This document shows positions 1 through 6,604 of a stretch of DNA of 6,799 nt, in pieces. The stretch covers positions 1 to 6,799 of the forward strand of contig CABQJK010000063.1 of the NCBI GenBank assembly GCA_902464495.1. Direction: 5' to 3'. Positions within the stretch are counted from its first letter, which is position 1; every line of letters starts with the position of its first letter. This stretch comes from an uncultured Collinsella sp. Its GTDB lineage: Bacteria; Actinomycetota; Coriobacteriia; Coriobacteriales; Coriobacteriaceae. The translations under genes were made by a program, and so were the position numbers. The notes below the pieces were generated by a model that saw only the letters and a list, made by a program, of their open reading frames with translations, had not been told where the DNA came from and did not search any database.

Positions 1-24
1 CGATAAGCACAAGAAAGGGTTGTC

Positions 25-573
25 ATGGCTTCTCAACATCCGGATATCGAGAAGGTTCTGTTTACGCAGGAGGATATCGACGGTATCGTCTCTCGCCTAG
101 GCGAGCAGATTACTCGCGACTACGCGGGTAAGGATCTGGTGCTGATTGCGGTCCTGCGCGGCGCCGTGGTCTTTATGGGCGACCTGATGCGCAAGATCGA
201 GCTGCCGACCAACATCGATTTCATGGCTGTTTCGAGCTATGGCGACGGTGTGAAGTCTTCGGGCATCGTGCGTATCATTAAGGACCTGGATATCGACATC
301 CGTGGTCGCGACGTGCTGATTGTCGAGGACATTCTGGACTCGGGCCTGACCCTCAAGTACCTGATGAAGAATCTCGAGAGCCGTAAGCCCGCCTCGCTGG
401 AGGTCGCTGCCTTCCTGTGGAAGGACGTTGAGGACCGCGTCTCGGCCGTCACGCCCAAGTATGTTGGAACCCATTGCCCCGATGCCTTTGTGGTGGGCTA
501 CGGCCTCGACTATGCCGAGCGCTATCGCAACCTTCCGTATCTGGGCATTTTGAAACCGGAGGTTTATTCGTAA
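25..573 (+). CDS. hpt: Hypoxanthine (guanine) phosphoribosyltransferase
   Basis: A 182-residue cytoplasmic purine-salvage enzyme that joins hypoxanthine, and usually guanine, to PRPP to give IMP or GMP plus pyrophosphate. The length is normal for bacterial Hpt. Visible motifs are the pyrophosphate-binding LRG loop (residues 44-46), the flexible catalytic loop beginning SSYGDG (70-75), and the PRPP-binding signature VLIVEDILDSGLTL (97-110) with the acidic pair E101-D102 and D105. The C-terminal purine/metal-site block FVVGYGLDYAERYRNLPY (155-172) is also present. The purine-contacting lysine is probably K133, in a slightly divergent context (LWKDVEDRV). The ATG at 25 is preceded by AAAGGG (14-19) at 5 nt. 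The stop is separated from the ftsH start by a single base, so the two genes are almost certainly co-transcribed. In many bacteria tilS lies just upstream. A TAA at 4-6 could be its stop codon, but too little sequence is present to say. Function is assigned with high confidence; guanine versus hypoxanthine preference cannot be read here. Confidence 0.96.
   Translation: MASQHPDIEKVLFTQEDIDGIVSRLGEQITRDYAGKDLVLIAVLRGAVVFMGDLMRKIELPTNIDFMAVSSYGDGVKSSGIVRIIKDLDIDIRGRDVLIVEDILDSGLTLKYLMKNLESRKPASLEVAAFLWKDVEDRVSAVTPKYVGTHCPDAFVVGYGLDYAERYRNLPYLGILKPEVYS
558..562 (+). promoter_or_regulatory. Ribosome binding site of ftsH inside hpt
   Basis: GGAGG lies within the last codons of hpt, 12 nt before the ftsH ATG at 575. 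This is the only good Shine-Dalgarno match near that start. The spacing is longer than the usual 5-9 nt. With the one-base intergenic gap, it suggests that ftsH translation is at least partly coupled to termination of hpt translation. Confidence 0.6.
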
Positions 574-574
574 G

Positions 575-2713
575 ATGCCCGACGACCGTAACGACAACAA
601 TTCCCAGACTCCCCGGGACCCAAAGATCCCGGGGATGCCCGGAGGCAAGAAGCCCACGCGTACGGGCTGGCTGTATTTTCTTTTGGCTTGCGCGCTCCTG
701 GGTTACGCCTTCTTTAACATGGGCTCCGGCTTTGCCAACTCCAGCAATACCGTAAAGCTCGCGACGAGTGAGATGGTCAGCGCCATCAAGCAGGATCGCG
801 TCGAAGATCTGACCTATACGGTTCAGGACGGAAGCGTGACGGGTCATTACTGGAAGACGAAAAAGGACAAGGGCGACACGAGCGAGCTCAAGAGCTTTTC
901 CTCGACCTATGTCGGTTCCGATTCGCTTGCCGAGCTTATGGCGGAGCACCCCGATACCAAGTACATCGTCAACACCAATGACCCCGATTTTTGGGGCGAC
1001 TTGGCGATGAGCGTGCTTCCGACGATCGCCCTGATCGCCATCATGTTCTACTTTATGCGCCAGATGATGGGCGCCAACAACAGGAACATGCAGTTTGGCA
1101 AGACCAACGCCAAGACCAACGAGGCAACGCGCCCCAAGGTCAAGTTTGAGGATGTTGCCGGTGTGGACGAGGCAGTCGAGGAGCTCGAGGAGATTCGCGA
1201 CTTTTTGAGCGATCCGGACCGCTATCGCAAGCTGGGCGCCAAGATTCCGCGCGGCGTGTTGCTGGTTGGCCCTCCGGGTACCGGTAAAACCCTGCTGGCC
1301 AAGGCCGTTGCCGGCGAGGCGGGCGTGCCGTTCTTTAGCATCTCGGGTTCCGACTTTGTCGAGATGTTCGTGGGTGTCGGCGCCAGCCGCGTGCGCGACC
1401 TTTTTAAGGAGGCCAAGTCTCAGGCTCCGTCAATCATCTTTATTGACGAGATCGATGCCGTGGGACGTCAGCGCGGAGCTGGCTTGGGCGGCGGTCACGA
1501 CGAGCGCGAGCAAACGCTCAACCAGCTGCTGGTCGAGATGGACGGTTTTGAGGAAAGCGAGTCGGTCATCCTGATCGCCGCGACCAACCGCCCCGATATT
1601 CTGGACCCGGCATTGCTGCGCCCCGGCCGTTTTGACCGTCAGGTTACGGTCGACCGTCCGGACGTGAAGGGCCGCGAGCAGATCTTGCGCGTGCATGCTG
1701 AGAACAAGCCGATGGACGAGGACGTGAAGTTTGAGAAGCTCGCCCAGATGACCGTTGGCTTCACCGGCGCCGATCTGGCAAATCTGCTCAACGAGTCTGC
1801 GCTGCTGGCTGCCCGCCGCCATCGTTCCGTGATCTCGATGGACGAGGTCGAGGAGTCGATGGAGCGCGTGATTGCCGGTCCGCAGCGCAAGGGTCGTGTG
1901 ATGACCGAAGCCGAGCGCACCACGATTGCCTACCACGAGAGCGGTCACGCCCTGGTGGGCCACATCCTGGAGCATTCCGATCCGGTTCATAAGATCTCGA
2001 TCGTCAGCCGCGGTCAGGCCCTGGGCTACACGCTGCAGCTTCCGCAGGAGGACCACTTCCTCAAGACCAAGAACGAGATGCTCGACGAGCTTGCCGTGTT
2101 TTTGGGCGGTCGCGTTGCCGAGGAACTCATGTGCGACGACATCACGTCGGGCGCGAGCAACGATCTGGAGCGCGCGACCAAGATGGCGCGCGAGATGGTC
2201 ACGCGCCTGGGCATGAGCGAGGAACTGGGTACGCAAGTGTTTGGTGAGGCGCAGCATCAGGTATTCCTTGGTCGCGATTACGCCGATCACCAGGATTACT
2301 CCGAGGAGACGGCGCGCCGCATCGATATCGAGGTTCAGCGCATTATGCGTGAGGCCCATCGTCGTGCGGTCGAGATCCTGGATGCCCGTCGCGATCAGCT
2401 CGACCTGATGGCCAAGGTGCTGCTTGAGCGCGAGACCGTCGAAGGTGACGCCGTGAACGCCCTGCTCGACAACGAGTGGGATGCCTACCTTGAGCGCGAG
2501 GGCGATATCCTGGCGGCCAAGGAGGAGCGCAACGCCAAGGCGGCCGGCATGCCGACCAAGAAGCGCTCGCCTCGCATGAGCGAGGAGGAGCTTGCGGCTG
2601 ATGCTGCGGCCTTTGCGCAGGCGGCCATGCAGGAGGATGCCGAAGCCGCATCCGATGATGCCGGTGATGGCAATGCTGTCAACGCTGACGGCAACACCGA
2701 CGCCGACAAATAG
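575..2713 (+). CDS. ftsH: ATP-dependent zinc metalloprotease FtsH
   Basis: A membrane-anchored AAA+ protease that, in characterised bacteria, forms hexamers and degrades misassembled membrane proteins and some regulators. The 712-residue product has a short basic cytoplasmic N-terminus, a first membrane segment (about 31-54), an extracytoplasmic domain (about 55-140) and a second membrane segment (about 141-162). The AAA+ module follows: Walker A GPPGTGKT (232-239), pore loop FVG (265-267), Walker B IIFIDEIDA (287-295), and the second region of homology with arginines R349 and R352. The protease domain carries HESGH (454-458), with zinc ligands H454 and H458 and catalytic E455; D530 in TSGASND is the expected third ligand. 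All key residues are present, so it should be active. The C-terminal tail from about 655 is Ala/Asp/Glu-rich, low-complexity and probably disordered. It is longer and more acidic than the core family needs. The gene is the second of an operon with hpt and is followed by a strong terminator. Confidence 0.98.
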   Translation: MPDDRNDNNSQTPRDPKIPGMPGGKKPTRTGWLYFLLACALLGYAFFNMGSGFANSSNTVKLATSEMVSAIKQDRVEDLTYTVQDGSVTGHYWKTKKDKGDTSELKSFSSTYVGSDSLAELMAEHPDTKYIVNTNDPDFWGDLAMSVLPTIALIAIMFYFMRQMMGANNRNMQFGKTNAKTNEATRPKVKFEDVAGVDEAVEELEEIRDFLSDPDRYRKLGAKIPRGVLLVGPPGTGKTLLAKAVAGEAGVPFFSISGSDFVEMFVGVGASRVRDLFKEAKSQAPSIIFIDEIDAVGRQRGAGLGGGHDEREQTLNQLLVEMDGFEESESVILIAATNRPDILDPALLRPGRFDRQVTVDRPDVKGREQILRVHAENKPMDEDVKFEKLAQMTVGFTGADLANLLNESALLAARRHRSVISMDEVEESMERVIAGPQRKGRVMTEAERTTIAYHESGHALVGHILEHSDPVHKISIVSRGQALGYTLQLPQEDHFLKTKNEMLDELAVFLGGRVAEELMCDDITSGASNDLERATKMAREMVTRLGMSEELGTQVFGEAQHQVFLGRDYADHQDYSEETARRIDIEVQRIMREAHRRAVEILDARRDQLDLMAKVLLERETVEGDAVNALLDNEWDAYLEREGDILAAKEERNAKAAGMPTKKRSPRMSEEELAADAAAFAQAAMQEDAEAASDDAGDGNAVNADGNTDADK

Positions 2714-2724
2714 TTCTTGTAGCG

Positions 2725-2763
2725 AAAGCCTCTGCGGGGAAACCTGTGGAGGCTTTTTCTTTT
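2725..2763 (+). terminator. Intrinsic terminator of the hpt-ftsH operon
   Basis: Twelve bases after the ftsH stop, 2725-2738 pairs with 2743-2756 to give a 14-bp stem including three G-T wobbles. It closes a GAAA tetraloop (2739-2742). The outer arms are AAAGCCTC and GAGGCTTT. A T-rich run (2754-2763, one C) follows at once, the classic Rho-independent arrangement on the + strand. Confidence 0.92.
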
Positions 2764-2770
2764 GAGCGAT

Positions 2771-2834
2771 ATGTTGATTGGGGACAGACTTAAATGAGCG
2801 TTTTCACGCATTTAAGTCTGTCCCCAATCAATAT
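2771..2834. repeat. Long palindrome, GGGGACAGACTTAAATG type
   Basis: The bases 2774-2796 are perfectly complementary to 2809-2831 (23 bp). A G-T wobble and two further pairs extend the stem to 2771/2834. The 12-nt centre (2797-2808) contains GCG and CGC that can pair in an alternative fold. The core of each arm is GGGGACAGACTTAAATG. It lies between the ftsH terminator and the next promoter, so it need not be transcribed with either gene. Long inverted repeats centred on GGGGACAG/CTGTCCCC recall the dispersed REP-like elements mobilised by RAYT (TnpA-REP) transposases. That link is my inference from motif resemblance. No transposase gene is in the window, and copy number elsewhere is unknown. 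An alternative role is a transcription insulator or terminator. Confidence 0.85.
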
Positions 2835-2842
2835 TGCTGCAG

Positions 2843-2868
2843 CGCTTTGCTCGACTAAAGCGTACAAT
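2843..2868 (+). promoter_or_regulatory. Promoter with dyad, upstream of the aminotransferase
   Basis: TACAAT (2863-2868) is a one-mismatch -10 hexamer ending 24 nt before the ATG at 2893. No acceptable -35 box occurs at 16-18 bp. Instead an inverted repeat, CGCTTT (2843-2848) and AAAGCG (2857-2862), fills the spacer and directly abuts the -10. It could be a regulator-binding site. The promoter call rests on position and the -10 only. Confidence 0.5.
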
Positions 2869-2892
2869 AGCGCCTATGCGAAAGGGGAACAG

Positions 2893-4083
2893 ATGATCAA
2901 CGAAACTATGTATGCTCGCGGTGCGGAAAGCTCCATCATCCGTGAGATCTTTAGCTATGGCCTTGGGCGCAAGGCACAGATCGGTGCGGAGAACGTATTC
3001 GATTTTTCGCTGGGCAACCCGAGTGTTCCGGCGCCCGCTGCTGTTGCTGAGTCCATTAAGAAGGCATTGGAGCTGCCGAGTGACCAGTTGCATGGATACA
3101 CGCCTGCGCCGGGTCTGCCGCAATGTCGAGCGGCCGTCGCCGACTCGCTCAACCGTCGCTTTGGCACGAGCTATGAGGGCAAGGACGTCTTTATGACGGT
3201 GGGTGCCGCGGCTTCGCTCACCTGCACGCTCAATGCCGTTACGAACCCGGGCGATGAGGTTGTTGTTATCGCCCCGTACTTTCCGGAGTATCGCGTGTGG
3301 ATTGAGAAGGCCGGCTGCACGTGTGTTGAGGCGCTCGCCGATGAAGATACGTTCCAGCTGAGCGTGAGTAACGTGCTCAAGGCGATTACTGATAAGACGG
3401 CTGCCGTCATTATCGACTCGCCCAACAATCCGACCGGTGCCGTATATACACGAGGCACGCTGACGCGACTGGCCAATGTTCTGCGCGAGGCCAACGCTCA
3501 GCGCGATCCCGAGAATCCGATTATGCTCATCTCTGATGAGCCGTATCGCGAGATTGTCTATGGCGCCGAGGTGCCTTGGGTGCCTTCGATCTACGAGCAC
3601 ACCATCGTGTGCTACTCGTATTCCAAGTCGCTTTCGCTACCGGGCGAGCGCGTCGGGTGGATCTTGGTTCCCAATACGAATCCTCAGGCAGCTCGTCTAA
3701 TGCCCGCCGTTGCCGGTGCCGCCCGTACGCTGGGCTTCGTGTGTGCACCGGCGCTCTTCCAGCGCGTGATCATCGATTGCATCGATGAACCGAGTGATGT
3801 CGAGGCCTATGCGCGCAACCGCACCGCGCTTACCGATGCACTAGCGGAGTACGGCTACACCTATGTTGAGCCGGATGGTGCATTCTACTTGTGGGTGAAG
3901 GCGCTGGAGCCCGATGCGAATGCGTTCTGCAAGCGCGCGAAGAAGTACGAACTGCTCGCGGTGCCTTCGGATAGTTTTGGCATGCCGGGCTGGTTCCGCC
4001 TTGGCTACTGTGTGAGCTACGAGACCATCGTCAATTCGTTGCCTGCCTGGAAGCAACTGGCCGACGAATATCGTCGAAAGTAA
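2893..4083 (+). CDS. PLP-dependent class I/II aminotransferase
   Basis: A 396-residue fold-type I, pyridoxal-phosphate aminotransferase, cytoplasmic, transferring an amino group between an amino acid and a 2-oxo acid. The substrate cannot be determined from sequence. Visible motifs are the N-terminal FSLGNPSVPAP (38-48), SPNNPTG (176-182) with cofactor-contacting N179, ISDEPY (213-218) with D215 for the pyridine nitrogen, and YSKSLSLPGERVGW (243-256) with Schiff-base lysine K245. R369 in GWFRLGY would bind the substrate carboxylate. The start is the ATG at 2893, since AGGGG (2883-2887) precedes it at 5 nt. The frame stays open to an ATG at 2794, but that extension would translate half of the palindrome and the promoter, so I reject it. 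The gene appears monocistronic, with its own promoter and a following hairpin. It belongs to the broad aspartate/aromatic aminotransferase group; calling it AspC or a specific biosynthetic enzyme would be over-reading. Confidence 0.93.
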   Translation: MINETMYARGAESSIIREIFSYGLGRKAQIGAENVFDFSLGNPSVPAPAAVAESIKKALELPSDQLHGYTPAPGLPQCRAAVADSLNRRFGTSYEGKDVFMTVGAAASLTCTLNAVTNPGDEVVVIAPYFPEYRVWIEKAGCTCVEALADEDTFQLSVSNVLKAITDKTAAVIIDSPNNPTGAVYTRGTLTRLANVLREANAQRDPENPIMLISDEPYREIVYGAEVPWVPSIYEHTIVCYSYSKSLSLPGERVGWILVPNTNPQAARLMPAVAGAARTLGFVCAPALFQRVIIDCIDEPSDVEAYARNRTALTDALAEYGYTYVEPDGAFYLWVKALEPDANAFCKRAKKYELLAVPSDSFGMPGWFRLGYCVSYETIVNSLPAWKQLADEYRRK

Positions 4084-4111
4084 AGCGCTCTGCTTACATT
4101 GTTTTACGTGA

Positions 4112-4142
4112 AACGGGGTTTGGTGCTAAGCCAGACCCCGTT
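4112..4142 (+). terminator. Terminator-like hairpin after the aminotransferase
   Basis: Bases 4112-4124 pair with 4130-4142 (13 bp, two G-T wobbles) around a five-base loop. The arms begin AACGGGGT and end ACCCCGTT. It starts 28 nt after the aminotransferase stop, but only a weak T-rich stretch (TTGTCT) follows. A Rho-independent terminator is likely, though less clear than the one after ftsH. Confidence 0.65.
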
Positions 4143-4170
4143 GTCTATGCCGTTGTGTGATTGGGATGAA

Positions 4171-4205
4171 GCAGTTTTACGACTGCCGAAAGCTATGCGT
4201 ACAAT
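4171..4205 (+). promoter_or_regulatory. Promoter with dyad, upstream of the PHP gene
   Basis: The -10 hexamer is TACAAT (4200-4205). TTTACG (4176-4181) at an 18-bp spacing matches the -35 consensus at four of six positions. That -35 is exactly the spacer of a small inverted repeat, GCAGT (4171-4175) and ACTGC (4182-4186), an arrangement that suggests an operator. The -10 ends 37 nt before the ATG at 4243. Both the promoter and the dyad are unproven. Confidence 0.5.
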
Positions 4206-4242
4206 GAATATACGCGACGGCCATACTGGACAAGGAGACCCG

Positions 4243-5064
4243 ATGCCCTACCTTCTTTCTTGTGATATTCATACTCATACGATGTTCTCTGCGCATGCGT
4301 ACTCAACCATCGAGGAGAACATCTATTGGGCGGCAGAGCGCGGCCTTCAGGTGCTCGGTTCCGCCGATCATTTAAGCTCGATGGTTACGCCTTGTCCCAA
4401 TGACCTGCGCAGTTTCCAATTCTTTATTAACCAGGATATCTGGCCGCGCATTTGGAGCGGCGTGCTGGTGCTGCGTGGTGCCGAGGCCGATATCGTTTCG
4501 CTGGATGGAGGCCTGTTTGGCGAGGACATTCCCGTTTCGCTCGATATTGCCGGCGATTCGTACAGTCACCAGCATTCGCTGTTCGATTTGGTGACGCGTA
4601 ATTTGGATTATTTGGTGGCAAGCGTGCATAACCCGCAGTTTGCCGAAGGCGCGACGCTCGCCCAGACAACCGAGATGTACATCAATGCCTTGGAACACCC
4701 CAAGGTGTTCATGCTGGGCCACGCGGGTCGCTCGGGCGTGCCGTTCGATATCGACGAGGTGCTGTTGGCGGCTAAGGCCAAGCACAAGATCATCGAGATC
4801 AACAACCATAGTCTTGAACACGGTGTCGACACTGAGCATTGGGCCGTATGCCGCAAGATCGCCGAGCGCTGCGCCGAGCTGGGCGTGGGTATTGGCGTGT
4901 CGACCGATGCCCACATTGGCATGGCCATTGGCAAGCTCGATCACGCGCGCAAGATGCTCGACGAGATTCACTTCCCGCTGGATTTGATCGTGACGCGCGA
5001 CCGCGAGACGCTGCTGCGCGAGATGGCGGCAGCCGGCGTGTGTGACCTGCGCAAGGGGATGTAG
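4243..5064 (+). CDS. PHP-domain metal-dependent phosphatase (YcdX type)
   Basis: A 273-residue protein of the polymerase-and-histidinol-phosphatase (PHP) superfamily, predicted to be a cytoplasmic trinuclear-metal phosphoesterase. Ligand motifs match the E. coli YcdX pattern in order: DIHTHT (H10, H12), SAHAYST (H18), SADH (H43), GAEADI (E81), SVHNP (H129), GHAG (H160) and STDAHIG (D222, H224). All nine expected metal ligands are thus present and the active site looks intact. Length is close to YcdX. The start is the ATG at 4243, preceded by AAGGAG (4232-4237) at 5 nt. The frame is open back to a TTG at 4099, but that extension crosses the terminator-like hairpin and the promoter and resembles nothing. 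The physiological substrate is unknown. Histidinol phosphatase (HisK-like) is an alternative label, but the sequence resembles YcdX more and there are no his genes nearby. It is transcribed alone, convergent with the methyltransferase gene. Confidence 0.9.
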   Translation: MPYLLSCDIHTHTMFSAHAYSTIEENIYWAAERGLQVLGSADHLSSMVTPCPNDLRSFQFFINQDIWPRIWSGVLVLRGAEADIVSLDGGLFGEDIPVSLDIAGDSYSHQHSLFDLVTRNLDYLVASVHNPQFAEGATLAQTTEMYINALEHPKVFMLGHAGRSGVPFDIDEVLLAAKAKHKIIEINNHSLEHGVDTEHWAVCRKIAERCAELGVGIGVSTDAHIGMAIGKLDHARKMLDEIHFPLDLIVTRDRETLLREMAAAGVCDLRKGM

Positions 5065-5078
5065 CGGAGTTCATAAAC

Positions 5079-5120
5079 CAAGCGAAGGGGGCGGTCCAGA
5101 CGGGCCGCCCCCTTCGCTTG
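5079..5120. terminator. Bidirectional terminator between convergent genes
   Basis: Bases 5079-5097 pair with 5102-5120: 19 bp with one G-T wobble, closing a four-base loop, AGAC. The arms contain GCGAAGGGGGCGG and its complement, so the hairpin is very stable. It lies 15 bases after the PHP gene stop and 24 bases past the end of the opposing methyltransferase gene. T-rich stretches are modest on both sides (TTGTCT on +, TTGGTTTAT on -). Its position suggests it serves both transcripts. Confidence 0.85.
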
Positions 5121-5143
5121 TCTCGAAAATCTACCGGGGTGGA

Positions 5144-6592
5144 TTAGCGGCGCTCGAGGACCGCTACGGTTTCGGTGTGGTCGGTATGGGGGAACATGTC
5201 GACGGGCGTGATCTTGAGCAGGCGATAGCCTCCGTCGAGGAGCTGGTGCAGGTCGCGCTCTTGGGTCACAGGGTTGCAGCTGATATAGGTGATGCGGCGC
5301 GGCTTGAGTGCGCAGGCGGCTTCGAGGAACTCGGGGGTGGAGCCGGCGCGCGGCGGGTCGATGGAAAGGACATCGATCCGCTCGTTGTTGTCGGCGGCGT
5401 CCAGGATGTAATCGGTGGCGTCGTCGGCCATAAACCAAGCGCTGCGGGTGAGGCCGTTGAGCTCGGCATTGCGACGTGCGTCGGCAATGCCCGCCGGGTT
5501 GCGCTCCACGCCGAGCAGCATAATGCCGATGCCCTTGTCCTGGGCATCCTTCGCGGCGCACAGGCCGATGGTTCCGCTGCCGCAGTAAGCGTCCATAAGA
5601 ATATCACCCTGCTGCAGGTCCATGCCGTCAATGGCAAGTCGATAGAGCAGCTCGGTTTGCTGCGGATTGGTCTGATAGAACGCGGTGGGGGAGATATCGA
5701 ACTCGCAGCCGAGCAGCTGGTCGCGCATGCATTCGGCGCCATAGACGATACGAGTCTCCTCACCCAAGATGGCATTGCCGGGGCGACCGTTGATGTTCTG
5801 AGCGACGGTGACGATATGCGGATCGAGTGCGGCGACAGCCTCAAAGAACTCCTGCGCATGCGGCAGGTCGCGCTGAGCGGTCACGAGGGTGACCATAATC
5901 TGGTCGGTGCGCCAGCCGCAGCGAACGACAGCATAGCGAAGCAGCCCCAGATGCTTGTCTTCGTTAAAGGCAGGAATATGCAGACGTTCGGCCTCGCGAG
6001 CGATGCCGTTGAGAATCTGACGAGTGCCCGGCGCCTCGACAGGGCATTCAGGAACAGCAACGATCCTGTGCGTCCCACGTTCAAAAAAGCCGCAGCGGAC
6101 AGCGCCCTCTTTGCCGGGAGCAAACGGAGTGGCAGCCTTATGACGAAAACCACGCGGCGCAGGATACTTGCCCGGGTCGCCCAGGGTAACACCCATACCG
6201 CGAATGGGATCAACGGCAACACCCTCGCGCTCACAGAGCTCAGCAAACAGCTCCTCCATAGCAGCCTGCTTGGCCGCCAACTGCTTCTTATAAGGACGAT
6301 TGAGCGCCGTGCACCCACCGCAAGCTTTCATGATCGAACAGGGAGACTTGGAGTCCACAACCTTACGCGCAGACGAAACCGGATCTTTATGCGAGCGCTT
6401 GGAGCGAGTCTGAGATGCCTTATCCTCGCTCCGACGAGAACTGGGGCGCTTGGCCTTAGCCTTGCCCTTGGCCGACTTACCCTTCGCATCCTGAGACGAC
6501 TTGGATTTCGTAGAAGATTTTTTCTCCTCCGACCCCTCAGCCGCCTCGATCAAAGCACGACGAGCCTTACGCTCCGCACGAGATTCTGCCAT
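5144..6592 (-). CDS. rlmD: 23S rRNA (uracil-C5)-methyltransferase, RlmD/RlmC family
   Basis: A 482-residue SAM-dependent RNA m5U methyltransferase of the RumA/TrmA family, acting on a 23S rRNA uridine. Numbered from the chosen ATG (6592), the 4Fe-4S ligands are C85, C91 and C94 (C-x5-CGGC) plus C183 in VPECPV, the same spacing as E. coli RlmD. Further motifs are FYQTNPQQ (305-312), the SAM loop DAYCGSGTIG (334-343), IDPPRAG (411-417), and SCNP with the catalytic nucleophile C439. The C-terminal DMFPHTDHTETV (465-476) carries the general base E474. All catalytic residues are present. Residues about 20-80 are Lys/Ser/Arg-rich and look disordered, and no TRAM domain precedes the Fe-S motif, as in RlmC. 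U1939 (RlmD), U747 (RlmC) or both (RlmCD) are therefore possible targets; the symbol is a best guess. The ATG is preceded by GGAG at 6 nt. An in-frame TTG at 6628 is less likely. A TrmA assignment is disfavoured because TrmA lacks the cluster. Confidence 0.9.
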   Translation of the reverse strand: MAESRAERKARRALIEAAEGSEEKKSSTKSKSSQDAKGKSAKGKAKAKRPSSRRSEDKASQTRSKRSHKDPVSSARKVVDSKSPCSIMKACGGCTALNRPYKKQLAAKQAAMEELFAELCEREGVAVDPIRGMGVTLGDPGKYPAPRGFRHKAATPFAPGKEGAVRCGFFERGTHRIVAVPECPVEAPGTRQILNGIAREAERLHIPAFNEDKHLGLLRYAVVRCGWRTDQIMVTLVTAQRDLPHAQEFFEAVAALDPHIVTVAQNINGRPGNAILGEETRIVYGAECMRDQLLGCEFDISPTAFYQTNPQQTELLYRLAIDGMDLQQGDILMDAYCGSGTIGLCAAKDAQDKGIGIMLLGVERNPAGIADARRNAELNGLTRSAWFMADDATDYILDAADNNERIDVLSIDPPRAGSTPEFLEAACALKPRRITYISCNPVTQERDLHQLLDGGYRLLKITPVDMFPHTDHTETVAVLERR

Positions 6593-6598
6593 CAATAA

Positions 6599-6602
6599 CT
6601 CC
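6599..6602 (-). promoter_or_regulatory. Ribosome binding site deciding the methyltransferase start
   Basis: On the - strand GGAG (within GTGGAG) precedes the ATG at 6592 by 6 nt. The alternative TTG start at 6628, with 12 more residues, has no comparable Shine-Dalgarno match and lies almost at the predicted transcription start. The ATG is therefore preferred. Confidence 0.65.
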
Positions 6603-6604
6603 AC

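Noticed and set aside
1..24. Possible 3' end of tilS (TAA at 4-6)
   Set aside because: tilS commonly precedes hpt, but two codons are not enough to support a gene call or even a frame.
97..657. A 186-codon - strand frame across hpt and the start of ftsH
   Set aside because: It opposes the conserved hpt motifs, lacks a ribosome binding site, and resembles no protein family.
1430..2359. A 309-codon open frame on the - strand inside ftsH
   Set aside because: It is antisense to the intact AAA+ and protease domains, has no start signal, and its product is His/Leu/Arg-rich like other antisense shadow frames.
2485..2811. A 108-codon - strand frame starting inside the palindrome and running into ftsH
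   Set aside because: It reads through the terminator and the 3' end of ftsH in antisense. Its N-terminus is just the palindrome translated.
4099..4242. An N-terminal extension of the PHP protein from a TTG at 4099
   Set aside because: The stretch contains a terminator-like hairpin and a promoter, and AAGGAG at 5 nt marks the ATG at 4243 as the start.
5042..6598. A 518-codon open frame on the + strand lying across the whole methyltransferase gene
   Set aside because: The - strand frame carries every catalytic motif of a known enzyme family. The + frame shows no recognisable domain, has no good ribosome binding site, and is the expected by-product of GC-rich codon bias on the opposite strand.
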